A model generated the notes under the pieces. That model ran no database searches and was not told the origin of the DNA. It worked only from the letters and a program-made list of their open reading frames with translations. Below are positions 17,423-27,576 of a DNA stretch of 64,000 nucleotides, in pieces. How positions within the stretch are numbered: the stretch's first letter is position 1; the number at the start of each line of letters is the position of its first letter. The position numbers and the translations under genes were made by a program. Source of the stretch: Vibrio marisflavi CECT 7928 (lineage in GTDB: Bacteria > Pseudomonadota > Gammaproteobacteria > Enterobacterales > Vibrionaceae); the NCBI RefSeq assembly GCF_921294215.1, contig NZ_CAKLDM010000002.1, positions 186,001 through 250,000 of the forward strand, in the 5' to 3' direction.

Positions 17423-18217
17423 CTAAGCGATGGTATGAGCTTCACCCGGGAATGCAGAGCTTTCTACTTCTTCGAGATAAAGTTTTACAGCACTGCGCAT
17501 ATCGCCGGTCTCAGCGAGGAAGTTTTTGGAGAATTTTGGCATGTAGTTAGCTGAAATGCCAAACATATCGTGCATAACGAGAATCTGTCCGTCAGTGCCA
17601 TTACCAGCACCAATACCAATCACCGGAATATCTAACGTTTCACTGATACGAGCCGCTAATTTAGAAGGAATACACTCAAGAACAAGTAGTTGAGCGCCAG
17701 CTTTTTGTAGCTCTAGGGCTTCTTTAACCATCTGCTCAGCTTTCTCTTCTTCGCGGCCTTGAACTTTAAAGCCACCAAAGATATTGACTGATTGAGGGGT
17801 TAAACCAAGGTGAGCACAAACTGGAACTGCTCTTTGAGTCAGCGCTTTTACTGTATCTACGAGCCAAGAACCACCTTCAACTTTGACCATGTTAGCGCCA
17901 GCACGCATCAGTTTGGCAGCATTGTCGCAAGCTTGTTCTACCGTCGAAAAACTCATAAAAGGCATATCAGCCAAAAGAAGAGTGTTTGGGCTACCAGCTC
18001 GAACACAGCGAGTATGGTAAGCGATATCGTCGATGGTTACAGGCAAAGTATCAGAGTGGCCTTGTAGTACCATTCCTAAGGAGTCTCCAACTAAAAGAAG
18101 AGGAACACCTTGGCTTTCAAATAACTGGGCAAAACTTGCGTCATAAGCCGTTGACGTCGCAAATTTACGACCTTCTTGTTTCCACTTAACAAGATCGTTG
18201 ATTGTAACTTTTTTCAT
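17423..18217 (-). CDS. panB: 3-methyl-2-oxobutanoate hydroxymethyltransferase PanB
   Basis: Transfers a hydroxymethyl group from methylene-tetrahydrofolate to 2-oxoisovalerate, giving ketopantoate, the first committed step to pantothenate. It has 264 residues. The TIM-barrel landmarks are [33 protein letters not shown] (metal-binding Asp), [16 protein letters not shown] and the [20 protein letters not shown] end loop. It sits in the minus-strand run gluQ-pcnB-folK-panB-panC with a 23-base gap after folK. The coupling of folate and pantothenate genes is functionally sensible because PanB uses a folate cofactor. Confidence 0.97.
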   Translation of the reverse strand: MKKVTINDLVKWKQEGRKFATSTAYDASFAQLFESQGVPLLLVGDSLGMVLQGHSDTLPVTIDDIAYHTRCVRAGSPNTLLLADMPFMSFSTVEQACDNAAKLMRAGANMVKVEGGSWLVDTVKALTQRAVPVCAHLGLTPQSVNIFGGFKVQGREEEKAEQMVKEALELQKAGAQLLVLECIPSKLAARISETLDIPVIGIGAGNGTDGQILVMHDMFGISANYMPKFSKNFLAETGDMRSAVKLYLEEVESSAFPGEAHTIA

Positions 18218-18240
18218 TATTTTTCCTTACAAGGAGCTGG

Positions 18241-18726
18241 CTATTGTTGCCATGTCGTGAGTCCGTTGCGCTCTACTTCAGTGAGTAGCTTTTGTAGAGG
18301 CGTCCCGTCAGGGAGTGTCAGATCTGGGGCTATTTCTGCAAGCGGATAGAGCACAAATTCTCGCTCCTTCATTCCATAGTGCGGTATGGTTAAACGCTCC
18401 GAATTCACCTTTTGATCGCCATAAAGAATTATGTCGAGATCGAGGGTTCTTGGGCCCCATCTCTCACTCTTTCGGACTCGCCCGTGTTCATTCTCAATCT
18501 TTTGTGTTTGATCGAGGAGATCGAGCGGATTTAACTCTGTTGCGATTTCGACAACAGCATTGATGTAATCAGGTTGATCTTGAGGACCCATTGGTGTGCT
18601 ACTGTACAACATTGAGGCCTTTACAAACACTGATCTAGGTAATCGTTTTAGTGCTTCAATTGCTTGTGTTGCTTGAGCAACAGGATCAGCCAGATTGCTC
18701 CCTATCGCGATATACGATGTGATCAT
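18241..18726 (-). CDS. folK: 2-amino-4-hydroxy-6-hydroxymethyldihydropteridine pyrophosphokinase FolK
   Basis: Transfers pyrophosphate from ATP to the pterin precursor in folate synthesis; the product feeds FolP, which is also encoded in this window. It has 161 residues. Conserved elements are the N-terminal YIAIGSNLADP, the YSSTPMGPQDQPDYINAV block, and the catalytic RWGPRTLDLDIILYGD with metal-binding aspartates, then RLTIPHYGMKEREFVLYPL. Its start overlaps the pcnB stop by 4 bases, showing translational coupling. Confidence 0.97.
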   Translation of the reverse strand: MITSYIAIGSNLADPVAQATQAIEALKRLPRSVFVKASMLYSSTPMGPQDQPDYINAVVEIATELNPLDLLDQTQKIENEHGRVRKSERWGPRTLDLDIILYGDQKVNSERLTIPHYGMKEREFVLYPLAEIAPDLTLPDGTPLQKLLTEVERNGLTTWQQ

Positions 18727-20081
18727 TCTGCTGACTTACTTTTTTTCTTATTGCGGTATGTTTTACGGCGGCGGTAGCTTGGTTTACTGCTTCCACCCAT
18801 TTCCGTAACCATTTCTTGTTTCTTCTCGCGGCTCGCATTCTGGAAGGTTTCCCACCAGTTGGCAAGCTCTTCGATTTCACCGCCTTCGATTTCGCCGCGC
18901 ATTTCCAAGAAGTCGTATCCGGCTCTAAATTTATTTAGCTCCATTAAGCGAGATGCACGTTTACCATTTCTTCTTGGTAAACGAAGCTGAAGCTGCCAAA
19001 TCTCACGGATTGTTGCCGTGTGTCTTCTTGGTATGGAAATAGTTTTAACTTGCTGGTCTATAACGATATTACTCGCTTCCATTACCGCATCATAGTAAGA
19101 CAACTTACGCTCTTCAACCAGTTTTTCAGCTAGGGACACCATTGGGTACCAAAGCATGGCTGCGAACATGAATGCAGGATTGATACGTTTGCCTTCTTCG
19201 ATTCTTAAGTCGGTAGAATCAAGGACAATATCGAGCATCTGCTCGGTATGAGAGCTGTAATCTTCAGTAAAGTGTTCAGCAAGCAAAGGGAAGAGTTGCT
19301 GGAATAAGTTATATTCTCTCATCAGGTGGTAGGTTTCTAGGCCATTACCAGACTGAAGCAGTTTCAGTGACTCTTCATATAAACGAGCAGACGGAATGTC
19401 TTGCAGCAGTGGTGCAAGTCGCTCGATAGGCTCCGCTGTATCTTCTTCGATATCAAAATCGAGTTTGCAGGCAAAGCGGATGGCTCGCAACATCCGAACC
19501 GGATCTTCGCGATAACGTGTTTCCGGATCGCCAATCAGTCGAATGAGTCTGTCTTCGAGATCTTCATTGCCACCAGCATAGTCGTGTATATTGTAGTCAC
19601 TGATGCTGTAATACATAGCGTTGATGGTGAAGTCTCTGCGCTCTGCGTCTTCATCAATTGTGCCGTACACATTATCTCTCAATAACATGCCTTCTTTCGA
19701 CTGAGCAGAAACGTTTTTAGCTGGTGTCTGGTGATGTCCACGAAACGTTGCTACTTCTATGATGTCTCTGCCAAACATTATGTGAGCAAGACGAAAACGT
19801 CGGCCAATCAATCGGCAATTGCGGAATAGCTGCTTAATTTGCTCAGGCGTCGCATTGGTCGCGATATCGAAATCCTTTGGGATTTGGCCTAGTAGTAAAT
19901 CTCGTACGCCGCCGCCAACAAGGTATGCGTTAAAACCAGCCCCTACAAGGCGGTATAGCACTTTTAAAGCATTATCACTGATTTGTTTACGTGAAATATT
20001 ATGCTCTTGGCGGGTGATGATGTTTAACGCAAGATCTGGATACGCATTAGACTCATATGAGGTGTAGTCGTTTCTGTTCAT
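18723..20081 (-). CDS. pcnB: Poly(A) polymerase I PcnB
   Basis: Adds 3' poly(A) tails that promote RNA decay and affect plasmid copy-number control. It has 452 residues. The nucleotidyltransferase head has GGGVRDLLLG and DFDIATNATPEQ (catalytic aspartates). The RRFRLAHIMFGRDIIEVATFRG block separates it from tRNA CCA-adding enzymes. RRDFTINAMYY and the REDPVRMLRAIRFACKLDF segment follow. The C-terminus is very basic (RRRKTYRNKKKSKS), as in E. coli. The ATG at 20081 lacks a strong SD. The open frame continues upstream for about 17 codons before a TAG, so a non-ATG start (as proposed for E. coli pcnB) is possible. Confidence 0.95.
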   Translation of the reverse strand: MNRNDYTSYESNAYPDLALNIITRQEHNISRKQISDNALKVLYRLVGAGFNAYLVGGGVRDLLLGQIPKDFDIATNATPEQIKQLFRNCRLIGRRFRLAHIMFGRDIIEVATFRGHHQTPAKNVSAQSKEGMLLRDNVYGTIDEDAERRDFTINAMYYSISDYNIHDYAGGNEDLEDRLIRLIGDPETRYREDPVRMLRAIRFACKLDFDIEEDTAEPIERLAPLLQDIPSARLYEESLKLLQSGNGLETYHLMREYNLFQQLFPLLAEHFTEDYSSHTEQMLDIVLDSTDLRIEEGKRINPAFMFAAMLWYPMVSLAEKLVEERKLSYYDAVMEASNIVIDQQVKTISIPRRHTATIREIWQLQLRLPRRNGKRASRLMELNKFRAGYDFLEMRGEIEGGEIEELANWWETFQNASREKKQEMVTEMGGSSKPSYRRRKTYRNKKKSKSAE

Positions 20082-20179
20082 GTGCTCTAAAGTTGTTAGT
20101 TGAGCTAGCTCAAGTGACGCTAGGCGACAATTCAGGCCAAAATTTGGCTAATAATAACTTACACGAAGTCATTTGAGAA

Positions 20180-21049
20180 TCACGATGTGACTTCGATCGA
20201 TTTAGGCAGCTGTTTCAAGCCCCATTGTTTACAGCCCCAAGTGATTAACTCTTCGATACTTGCTTCTTGTAAATCATTGTTTAGTTTAAAGCCTAATATC
20301 TGCATTGCATTGATCAAGTCTGCTTTTGGTTCTGTTGTATTAATGGCTTTGGCATGATTTTGTTTTGATAGCTTATTACCCGAACTATCTATAACGAGCG
20401 GTAAGTGCAAGTAACTGACCGGTTCTTGGTTGAGTGTCTTATACAAACTTATTTGTCTGCCAGTGGGTTCAATTAAATCTGCGCCACGGACTATTTCGGT
20501 TATTCCTTGCTCTATATCGTCCATTACCACTGCCAAGTTATAGGCAAACAAGCCATCACGACGCTTGATTATGAAGTCTTCGTTGACCAAAGGTGCTGGA
20601 ATGGTGATTTCTCCATGTTTTAGGTCAGAAAATGACTCGACATAGTGGGTAACTTGCAATCTCACGGAGCAGTCTTTGCTGTCTTTTATCTGCTTATCGC
20701 GGCATGTTCCTAGATAATAGCCGCCAGATGCTTTAATTTGTTTGCGAGTGCATTGGCAATAATATGCTTGACCACTCTTTAACCATGTATCTATTTGAGC
20801 TTGGTACGCGTCATGGCGCTTACTTTGATACATCACACTCCCATCCCACTGCAAGCCAAAAGCTTCAAGAGCTTTTAAAATCAGGCTATCTGCACCGGGT
20901 ATTTCTCTGGGTGGGTCAAGATCTTCGATTCGAACCAGCCATTTGCCGTCATTCGATTTAGCTTGAAAATAGCTGCCAAGAGCGGCGACTAAAGAGCCAA
21001 GGTGAAGAGGGCCTGAAGGAGAAGGCGCAAAGCGGCCAATATAACTCAT
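20180..21049 (-). CDS. gluQ: Glutamyl-queuosine tRNA(Asp) synthetase GluQ
   Basis: A truncated GluRS paralogue that lacks the anticodon domain and attaches glutamate to queuosine at position 34 of tRNA-Asp. It has 289 residues. The HIGH-like motif lies in RFAPSPSGPLHLGSLV, the zinc-binding cysteines in YYCQCTRKQ and YYLGTCRDK, and the KMSKS-like motif at NKLSKQNH. The frame extends to 21076 but MSYIGRFAPSPSG at 21049 is the family start. It follows dksA across a terminator-like hairpin, the same layout studied in Shigella and E. coli, where that terminator limits gluQ expression. Confidence 0.95.
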   Translation of the reverse strand: MSYIGRFAPSPSGPLHLGSLVAALGSYFQAKSNDGKWLVRIEDLDPPREIPGADSLILKALEAFGLQWDGSVMYQSKRHDAYQAQIDTWLKSGQAYYCQCTRKQIKASGGYYLGTCRDKQIKDSKDCSVRLQVTHYVESFSDLKHGEITIPAPLVNEDFIIKRRDGLFAYNLAVVMDDIEQGITEIVRGADLIEPTGRQISLYKTLNQEPVSYLHLPLVIDSSGNKLSKQNHAKAINTTEPKADLINAMQILGFKLNNDLQEASIEELITWGCKQWGLKQLPKSIEVTS

Positions 21050-21074
21050 ATTTTTCTCACGGAGATTGCAAAGC

Positions 21075-21097
21075 AAAAAGGGAGCGTAAGCCCCCTT
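21075..21097 (-). terminator. Terminator between dksA and gluQ
   Basis: On the minus strand, AAGGGGG and CTCCCTT pair around a CTTACG loop (one G-T pair), followed by TTTTTGC. It ends about 26 bases before the gluQ ATG, so gluQ expression depends on read-through or a local promoter. Confidence 0.75.
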
Positions 21098-21122
21098 AAA
21101 ATATAATACTTAAAAAGTATAT

Positions 21123-21569
21123 TTAGCCTTGTAGCTGCTTTTCTTTTATTTCTGCTAACGTTTTGCAGTCTATGCAAAGATCAGCAGTTGGACGAGCCTC
21201 AAGACGGCGGATGCCAATTTCAACACCACATGATTCGCAGAAGCCGAAATCATCTTCTTCGATCTTGTTTAGTGTTTTTTCAATTTTCTTGATTAGACGA
21301 CGTTCACGATCGCGATTGCGTAGTTCTAAGCTGAATTCCTCTTCTTGAGAAGCTCTATCAACGGGATCTGGGAAGTTCGCAGCTTCGTCCTGCATATGGT
21401 GAACAGTACGGTCAACTTCTTCTCTGAGCTGGTTACGCCAAGCTTCTAAGATCTTTGTAAAATGAGCCATTTGCTCAGGTGACATGTACTCTTCACCTGC
21501 CGTTTCCTTGTATGGCTCAACACCTGCTATGGCTAGGATGCCTAGCGCTTTTTTCTTTGATTCTGGCAT
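21123..21569 (-). CDS. dksA: RNA polymerase-binding transcription factor DksA
   Basis: Binds the RNA polymerase secondary channel and, with ppGpp, reshapes transcription in the stringent response. It has 148 residues. The long coiled coil spans about 35-105, with the tip motif [13 protein letters not shown] holding the functional aspartates. The C4 zinc finger uses C111, C114, C132 and C135 ([27 protein letters not shown], read in two parts). The sequence is very close to E. coli DksA in the second half. It is upstream of gluQ, and sfsA lies 137 bases upstream on the same strand. Confidence 0.98.
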   Translation of the reverse strand: MPESKKKALGILAIAGVEPYKETAGEEYMSPEQMAHFTKILEAWRNQLREEVDRTVHHMQDEAANFPDPVDRASQEEEFSLELRNRDRERRLIKKIEKTLNKIEEDDFGFCESCGVEIGIRRLEARPTADLCIDCKTLAEIKEKQLQG

Positions 21570-21706
21570 ACAGCATCTCCTACTAACACCTAGTCAACTG
21601 CGTATAAGCAGCTAATTTAAGGCGGGTATCTATAACAAAAAGAGGTTATAGAGGCAATTCCTAAAACGTAAACTTATTGTCATTGTGAAGAAAGCGACAC
21701 TTTTCT

Positions 21707-22423
21707 TTAGTTAGTGACAAAATCAACACTATGGACCAGCTTCATTTCGGAATCAGAAAGTTGCGCTTTATAGCACAAGATTTCCACGCCTTGTTCATGT
21801 GCTCGATTCAATAATTCTGAATAGCTGGCGTCTATATGGTGTGCGGCAGAGACTTTTTCAATGCCTGAATGCAAAACTGTGAATAAAAGTACAGCTCTAT
21901 ATCCATTGTTTGCCATTTTTGTGAGCTCTCTCAGATGCTTCTGACCTCTTAAAGTAACCGCATCTGGGAAGTAGCCCTGCCCACTATTTACATCACCCAA
22001 AAGAGTGACACTCTTAACTTCAATATAGCACTTTGGCCGATCTTCCGACTGAAGTAAAACATCGATACGACTATTCTCATCACCATATTTCACTTCAGTT
22101 CGAATTTGAGTATAGCCTCTAAGTTCTTCAATAACGTTATTTTTAATCGCTTCGACAGCTAACTGATTTGCGCGAGCGGTATTGATGCATATTCGATGGC
22201 CCGCTTGTGTTTCAGTCAGTTCCCAACTGTTGGGGTATTTTCTCTTTGGGTTGTCGGACGTTGAGTACCACACAGGGTTGCCTGGGTCAGCACAGCCAGT
22301 CATTGCGCCAGTGTTTGCACAATGTATCGTTCGAGTGCTGCCATCTGGTAAGGTAATATCGGCTAAAAAGCGCTTATAGCGCTTTTCTAAGATTGCTTTC
22401 TTAAGAGGAGGATCAAAGTGCAT
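21707..22423 (-). CDS. sfsA: SfsA family DNA-binding / putative nuclease protein
   Basis: Sugar fermentation stimulation protein A family, 238 residues. The family has a PD-(D/E)XK-like fold and an N-terminal OB-like domain; its cellular role is unsettled (it raised maltose gene expression in E. coli). Visible are [47 protein letters not shown] (the E-x-K of a nuclease-like site), [19 protein letters not shown] and the [10 protein letters not shown] region. It is divergent from hrpB with a 52-bp shared upstream region, and lies upstream of dksA as in E. coli. Confidence 0.94.
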   Translation of the reverse strand: MHFDPPLKKAILEKRYKRFLADITLPDGSTRTIHCANTGAMTGCADPGNPVWYSTSDNPKRKYPNSWELTETQAGHRICINTARANQLAVEAIKNNVIEELRGYTQIRTEVKYGDENSRIDVLLQSEDRPKCYIEVKSVTLLGDVNSGQGYFPDAVTLRGQKHLRELTKMANNGYRAVLLFTVLHSGIEKVSAAHHIDASYSELLNRAHEQGVEILCYKAQLSDSEMKLVHSVDFVTN

Positions 22424-22475
22424 TTTTCGATGGAATTTATGTACAATTCATTCATTTAATCACAAGGCTCAAACA

Positions 22476-24941
22476 TTGTCACAACTCCCTATTGAATCTG
22501 TCATCCCTGAACTGTTATCTGCCATTTCGGATGCTAATCAAGTGATCTTGAAAGCGGCACCGGGGGCTGGTAAGTCAACCCATTTTCCCTTTACTTTGGT
22601 TCAGCAAAATAAAATTGATGGAAAGATTGTTATGTTGGAGCCGCGACGGTTGGCGGCGCGTTCTATTGCTCATTTCTTAGCAGATAAGCTCAACGAGGAA
22701 GTAGGGGAGAGAATAGGTTATCGTGTTCGGGGCGATAGTCGAGTGAGTGACAAAACCAAACTTGAAATTGTTACCGAAGGCGTACTGACTAGGATGCTTC
22801 AATCTGATCCTACCCTTGAAGGGGTTGGCATGCTGATTTTTGATGAATACCACGAGAGAAGCATTCACGCTGACACCGCTTTAGCACTTAGTTTGGATAT
22901 CCAACAAGAGCTGCGTGATGACCTAAAAATTGTTGTGATGTCAGCAACATTAGACGATGTTGCGTTGCAAGCTTTGCTTCCTAGTGCGAGGTATATTAGT
23001 TCTCAAGGGCGGGCGTTTCCCGTTGATGTCCAATACCGAGCCCCTAAAGCGAACGAAAATCTAGTGAACCTTCTTACTGGGCAAATTAAACATGCAATTG
23101 ATGTTGAGAGTGGGTCTATTCTTGTTTTTCTTCCGGGTATCGGCCTAATCAAAGCTCTGCTTGAAAGATTAGATAATTTACCCGAAGGCGTAGAAGTCAG
23201 GCCGCTTTATGGTCAACTTAGCCTCAGTGAACAGCAAAAAGCCATTGCACCTGTGACAAATGGCGGCCGTAAAATTGTATTGGCGACTAACGTTGCGGAA
23301 ACCTCTCTAACTATCGAAGGCATTCGAGTGGTTATTGATTCAGGTTTGGAGCGTGCGGCAACGTTTGATTTAAAAACGGGTGTTACGAAATTAGAGCAGG
23401 TGAAAATCGCCCAGTCTTCAGCGAAGCAAAGAGCAGGGCGAGCAGGACGAACGGAGCCGGGAACTTGCATCCGCTTGTACAGTGAAAGTCAATTGTTGCA
23501 ACAGCCAGCGGTGCCTAGGGCTGAAGTGTTGCGCTCAGATTTATCTAACTTGGCTATGGAACTTGCTCAGTGGGGAGTGACTGACCTTTCGACGTTAAAG
23601 TGGCTGGATACTCCACCTAACAGTGCGCTCAATCAGGCTAGAGCGTTGTTGATTTCCTTAAATCTGATAGACGAAAACTATCAGCTTACTAGCTTAGGGC
23701 AACAAGCTTATTCATTGGGTGTGGAGCCTCGTTTAGCTGCCATGTTAGTTAAATCCAAGTCTTATTCTAATGCTTTGCTTCAAAGCGCTTTGCTTGCTGC
23801 TGCAATCGTTGAAGAGCCACCGAAAAATACTAATGATGTCATGTATGCTCTTCATTTGTATGAGACTGGTAGAGATAAACGCTTTTCTAGCTCTGTAACC
23901 AAGAGAGCCAGCCAGCTTGCTCAGAGGTTGGGGGAAAGGTTTGTTAAAAGCGGGATCGATCAGTCCCAAGTTGCTATCGCGTTAAGTCTTGCTTTCCCCG
24001 ATAGAATTGCGCAAAAGCGAGCGGGGCGATTAGGGAGTTTTATTCTATCTAGCGGTCATGGAGCTACTGTGAATGAAGATTCACCTTTGGCTGCCAAAGA
24101 CTATTTGGTCGTAGTAGATTTAATGCGTTCCAGCTCTGAATCAAGCCAGATATTTTTGGCCGCTGAACTAGATATCAGTCAATTACTTAATAACTTCCCA
24201 GATATAGCGAGCCGTTCTGAAGTAATGGAGCTTAGCACTGCGAAAGGCAAGCTTGTTGCTGAAGAGCATTTATCGGTTGGTAAGGTTGTGGTACGACGCA
24301 AGGAGCTGAAACAACCTTCTCAAGAGCAAAGTTTAAACGCGTTACTCAACTACGTTCGTCAGCAAGGGCTGTCAGTTTTAAATTGGTCTGAAGAAGCTGT
24401 GCAGTTGTTGCAAAGAATACGTTGCGCTGCAGAGTGGCTACCTGAACAAGAGTGGCCTCTGATGGAGGACGCACACTTACTCGACGAGTTACACTTGTGG
24501 CTTGAGCCTTATTTGACTGGTGTCACTAGTTTACAACAACTTAAAGCTGTATCACTGGAACAAGCTTTACTTGCTCGTTTAGGATGGCCTTTAAATCAGC
24601 ATATTAATGAATGGGTGCCTGCTCGCTATACCTTGCCAACGGGTAATTCAAAGAAAATTCGTTATCAGCAGGGATCTGAGCCAATTTTATCAGTGAGAAT
24701 GCAAGAGATGTTTGGTGAACAACAATCACCGACTATTGCTCAAGGACGCAAAACGCTTGTTTTAGAATTACTTTCCCCAGCTCAGCGGCCGCTACAAGTT
24801 ACGCAAGACCTAGCGGGCTTTTGGAGTGGTGCATACAAAGATGTACAAAAAGAGATGAAAGGACGCTATCCGAAACATATTTGGCCTGATAACCCTGCTC
24901 AACACGTTGCGACAACTAAAACCAAACGACAGTTAAAATAA
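22476..24941 (+). CDS. hrpB: ATP-dependent helicase HrpB (DEAH/DExH family)
   Basis: RNA helicase-like protein of the DEAH group with uncertain function; HrpB has been linked to mRNA processing and infection traits in other bacteria. It has 821 residues. The Walker A is APGAGKST, motif II is DEYH (LIFDEYHERS), motif III is SAT (VMSATL), and motif VI is QRAGRAGRTEPG. The C-terminal HrpB domain ends near WPDNPAQHVATTKTKRQLK. The start is TTG with AAGG upstream and gives the family N-terminus SQLPIESVIPEL. Its stop overlaps the mrcB start (TAATG), so the two are translationally coupled, as in enterobacteria. Confidence 0.95.
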   Translation: MSQLPIESVIPELLSAISDANQVILKAAPGAGKSTHFPFTLVQQNKIDGKIVMLEPRRLAARSIAHFLADKLNEEVGERIGYRVRGDSRVSDKTKLEIVTEGVLTRMLQSDPTLEGVGMLIFDEYHERSIHADTALALSLDIQQELRDDLKIVVMSATLDDVALQALLPSARYISSQGRAFPVDVQYRAPKANENLVNLLTGQIKHAIDVESGSILVFLPGIGLIKALLERLDNLPEGVEVRPLYGQLSLSEQQKAIAPVTNGGRKIVLATNVAETSLTIEGIRVVIDSGLERAATFDLKTGVTKLEQVKIAQSSAKQRAGRAGRTEPGTCIRLYSESQLLQQPAVPRAEVLRSDLSNLAMELAQWGVTDLSTLKWLDTPPNSALNQARALLISLNLIDENYQLTSLGQQAYSLGVEPRLAAMLVKSKSYSNALLQSALLAAAIVEEPPKNTNDVMYALHLYETGRDKRFSSSVTKRASQLAQRLGERFVKSGIDQSQVAIALSLAFPDRIAQKRAGRLGSFILSSGHGATVNEDSPLAAKDYLVVVDLMRSSSESSQIFLAAELDISQLLNNFPDIASRSEVMELSTAKGKLVAEEHLSVGKVVVRRKELKQPSQEQSLNALLNYVRQQGLSVLNWSEEAVQLLQRIRCAAEWLPEQEWPLMEDAHLLDELHLWLEPYLTGVTSLQQLKAVSLEQALLARLGWPLNQHINEWVPARYTLPTGNSKKIRYQQGSEPILSVRMQEMFGEQQSPTIAQGRKTLVLELLSPAQRPLQVTQDLAGFWSGAYKDVQKEMKGRYPKHIWPDNPAQHVATTKTKRQLK

Positions 24942-27301
24942 TGGCAAAAAAAGTGGCCTCTAAGGCGGACAAGGAAGTGAAACAAACTCGCTCACGTAAA
25001 AAAACAACGAAAAAGAAACCGAATAAACCGTCGAAGCCAAAGAAAGGTTTATTGAAAAGGTTTTGGAGTATTGGTTGGAAGGTGTCTCTGGCTGCGATCG
25101 TTGTCATCGTTTTTGCTGGTGTCTACCTAGATAGCTTGGTAAAACAAAAATTTGAAGGACAACTGTTTGCTCTTCCGACTGTGGTTTATGCCCGCATACT
25201 CTATTTAACACCCGGTGATCAAATTACTATCCAAGAGCTACGTAACGAGCTCAACGTTCTCAATTATCGAAAAGTTAGGCATCCACGCTACCCGGGGGAG
25301 TATTCTTCTTCTTCAACGAAAATAGAGCTTATCCGTCGTCCATTCGAGTTTTCAGATGGCCCTGAGCCTGAAAGACATGTCATGCTCTACTTTGATTCGA
25401 ATGGTATAACGAAAATCAAATCGTTAGACCAAGTCGGTGATTTGGGTTACCTGCGTTTAGATCCGAAAATGATGGGAATGCTTGAAAAAGATACCGATGA
25501 ACAGCGTTTATTCCTTCGTCGGGCGCAATATCCAGAAGTATTGGTTGACGCTTTGTTAGTCACAGAAGACCGAAACTTCTACAAGCATGACGGAATTGCA
25601 CCACTTGCTATCGCTAGAGCAATGCTAGCGAATATCAAAGCTGGACACACTGTTCAAGGTGGTAGTACTTTGACTCAGCAGCTGGCGAAGAATCTATTTT
25701 TGTCTAGCAAGCGCACTTTATGGCGAAAACTAAGAGAAGCTTATATCGCGCTTATCTTAGATTATCGCTATAGCAAAGATCGCATTCTTCAAGCCTACCT
25801 TAATGAAGTGTACCTTGGACAAAGCGGTGCTGAAGCGATACATGGTTTCGCGCTGGCATCGCGTTATTATTTTGGTCAGCCTATTCAAGAGCTGCGTATC
25901 GATCAGTTAGCGCTGTTAGTCGGTATGGTTAAAGGGCCTTCCTACTACAACCCGATTCGTTTTCCTGAGCGAGCGAGGACTCGCCGCGACTTAGTACTCC
26001 GCCTGATGATGGAACAAAATATCCTATCGGTTCGTCAGTATGAGTCAGCGGTCAATCGCCCGCTGGATATTCAGAAGAACCCAAGAATTGCCAGCCGTCA
26101 GCCAGCTTATTTTCAGCAACTAAAACTAGAGCTGCGCGAGAAAGTAGGCAATCGATTTAAGGCGGAATCTGGGGTTCGAGTTTTCACTTCATTGGACCCT
26201 GTATCTCAACATGATCTGGAAAAAGCAGTTGGGAAAGTAGTGCCAAGGCTTGCCAAACGAGGGGGAAAAAACTTAGAAGCGGCTGGTGTGATTGTTGATA
26301 GAAATAGTGGTGAAATTCGTGCCATGGTTGGCGGGAAAAGAACGGGATATGAAGGGTTTAACCGTGCTCTTAATGCCAGCAGACAAATAGGCTCACTTGC
26401 TAAACCAGCGGTATACTTAACTGCACTACAAGATCCCGATAAATATTCTCTGGCCACGACATTACATGATGAACCGCTAACTCTGAAAGGCAGCAAAGGA
26501 AGCCTTTGGACGCCGCGTAATTTCGACCGTAAATATCGTGGGGATGTGCCTTTATATCTCGCGCTCGCACGTTCACTGAACGTACCAACCGTCGAACTTG
26601 GAATGAAATTGGGCATCGACAATGTGGTGAAAACGTTTGAGAAGCTGGGTGTGGATAAGCAAGAAATTCGTCCGGTTCCATCGATGTTCCTAGGCTCGTT
26701 TACGTTAACACCTATTCAAGTCGCTCAGATGTATCAAACCTTGTCTAATTCAGGCAGAAAAGCACAATTGTCAGCACTGAGATCTGTACTCGATCTTGAT
26801 GGCAATGTACTTTACGAATCGATTCCAAGTGTCTCTCAAGCGGTCACCCAACAAGCAGCTTGGTTAACAACCTATGCAATGAAAAAAGGTGTACTGGAAG
26901 GCACTGGGAGATACCTTAATAGCCAATTCCCATGGGCGGCATTGGCAGGAAAAACAGGAACGAGTAACGATACGCGCGATAGTTGGTTTGTGGGTATTGA
27001 CGGGCGAGAGGTGGCAACAGTTTGGGTTGGCCGAGACGATAACAAGCCGACTAACCTTACCGGAGCCAGCGGTGCTCTTAGAGTTTACGCGGAGTATCTC
27101 AAGCATCGCATTCCGGAAAAACTCGTGCTTCCTTGGCCAAAAGGTATGACAACACTTGGTTACGACAAAACTTCTCAAGGCGCGCTAAAAGCCGATTGTT
27201 CAGCCAACTTCAAGTTACCTGTTTGGGATTCTGATGGTCATATCAAGAGAGAGTGCGAAAAAGGTATCGGTAACTGGATTAAAAATTTATTTGATTGGTA
27301 A
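24941..27301 (+). CDS. mrcB: Bifunctional peptidoglycan synthase PBP1B
   Basis: Class A penicillin-binding protein, inner-membrane anchored, polymerising glycan strands and cross-linking them in the periplasm. It has 786 residues. A very basic cytoplasmic tail (residues 1-40) is followed by one transmembrane segment (about 45-65), then the UB2H-like domain, which in E. coli contacts LpoB. The glycosyltransferase catalytic E209 lies in TEDRNFYKHDG, with GGSTLTQQLAKNLFLS after it. The transpeptidase SxxK is S485-K488 (GSLAKP), with KTGTSND later. The ATG overlaps the hrpB stop by one base. Confidence 0.97.
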   Translation: MAKKVASKADKEVKQTRSRKKTTKKKPNKPSKPKKGLLKRFWSIGWKVSLAAIVVIVFAGVYLDSLVKQKFEGQLFALPTVVYARILYLTPGDQITIQELRNELNVLNYRKVRHPRYPGEYSSSSTKIELIRRPFEFSDGPEPERHVMLYFDSNGITKIKSLDQVGDLGYLRLDPKMMGMLEKDTDEQRLFLRRAQYPEVLVDALLVTEDRNFYKHDGIAPLAIARAMLANIKAGHTVQGGSTLTQQLAKNLFLSSKRTLWRKLREAYIALILDYRYSKDRILQAYLNEVYLGQSGAEAIHGFALASRYYFGQPIQELRIDQLALLVGMVKGPSYYNPIRFPERARTRRDLVLRLMMEQNILSVRQYESAVNRPLDIQKNPRIASRQPAYFQQLKLELREKVGNRFKAESGVRVFTSLDPVSQHDLEKAVGKVVPRLAKRGGKNLEAAGVIVDRNSGEIRAMVGGKRTGYEGFNRALNASRQIGSLAKPAVYLTALQDPDKYSLATTLHDEPLTLKGSKGSLWTPRNFDRKYRGDVPLYLALARSLNVPTVELGMKLGIDNVVKTFEKLGVDKQEIRPVPSMFLGSFTLTPIQVAQMYQTLSNSGRKAQLSALRSVLDLDGNVLYESIPSVSQAVTQQAAWLTTYAMKKGVLEGTGRYLNSQFPWAALAGKTGTSNDTRDSWFVGIDGREVATVWVGRDDNKPTNLTGASGALRVYAEYLKHRIPEKLVLPWPKGMTTLGYDKTSQGALKADCSANFKLPVWDSDGHIKRECEKGIGNWIKNLFDW

Positions 27302-27540
27302 TTACGCCAGCGAGTAAGAAAGCGAGCAGGTCAACTTTAGTGCTAACTTGATACGTGTGTCATACTGGGTAGATTTCACTTTGGGGCTATCTTTGCTATG
27401 CTGCTTAGCACAGTTTGGCCTCTATTTCGTTGCCCTTCCGTCACAGCTTTACTCTAAATGTTACGCCTAGAGCAGCAAAATGAGAGCCAAGTTCCCAAAG
27501 ATGTTCACTCCTAATTTTAATAAGAACAGGAGGAACCGCA

Positions 27541-27576
27541 ATGAGAGGAAAAAGTCGTGCTAGAAGCCTACCGTAA
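27541..27576 (+). CDS. Possible 11-codon leader ORF overlapping the acnB start
   Basis: The consensus SD AGGAGG (27530-27535) precedes an ATG at 27541 by 5 bases. The ORF reads [11 protein letters not shown] then TAA at 27574. It contains the second SD (GAGGAAA) and overlaps the acnB GTG at 27557 in another frame. This layout suggests translational coupling or a basic leader peptide. No family match is claimed, and it could be a chance alignment. Confidence 0.35.
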   Translation: MRGKSRARSLP

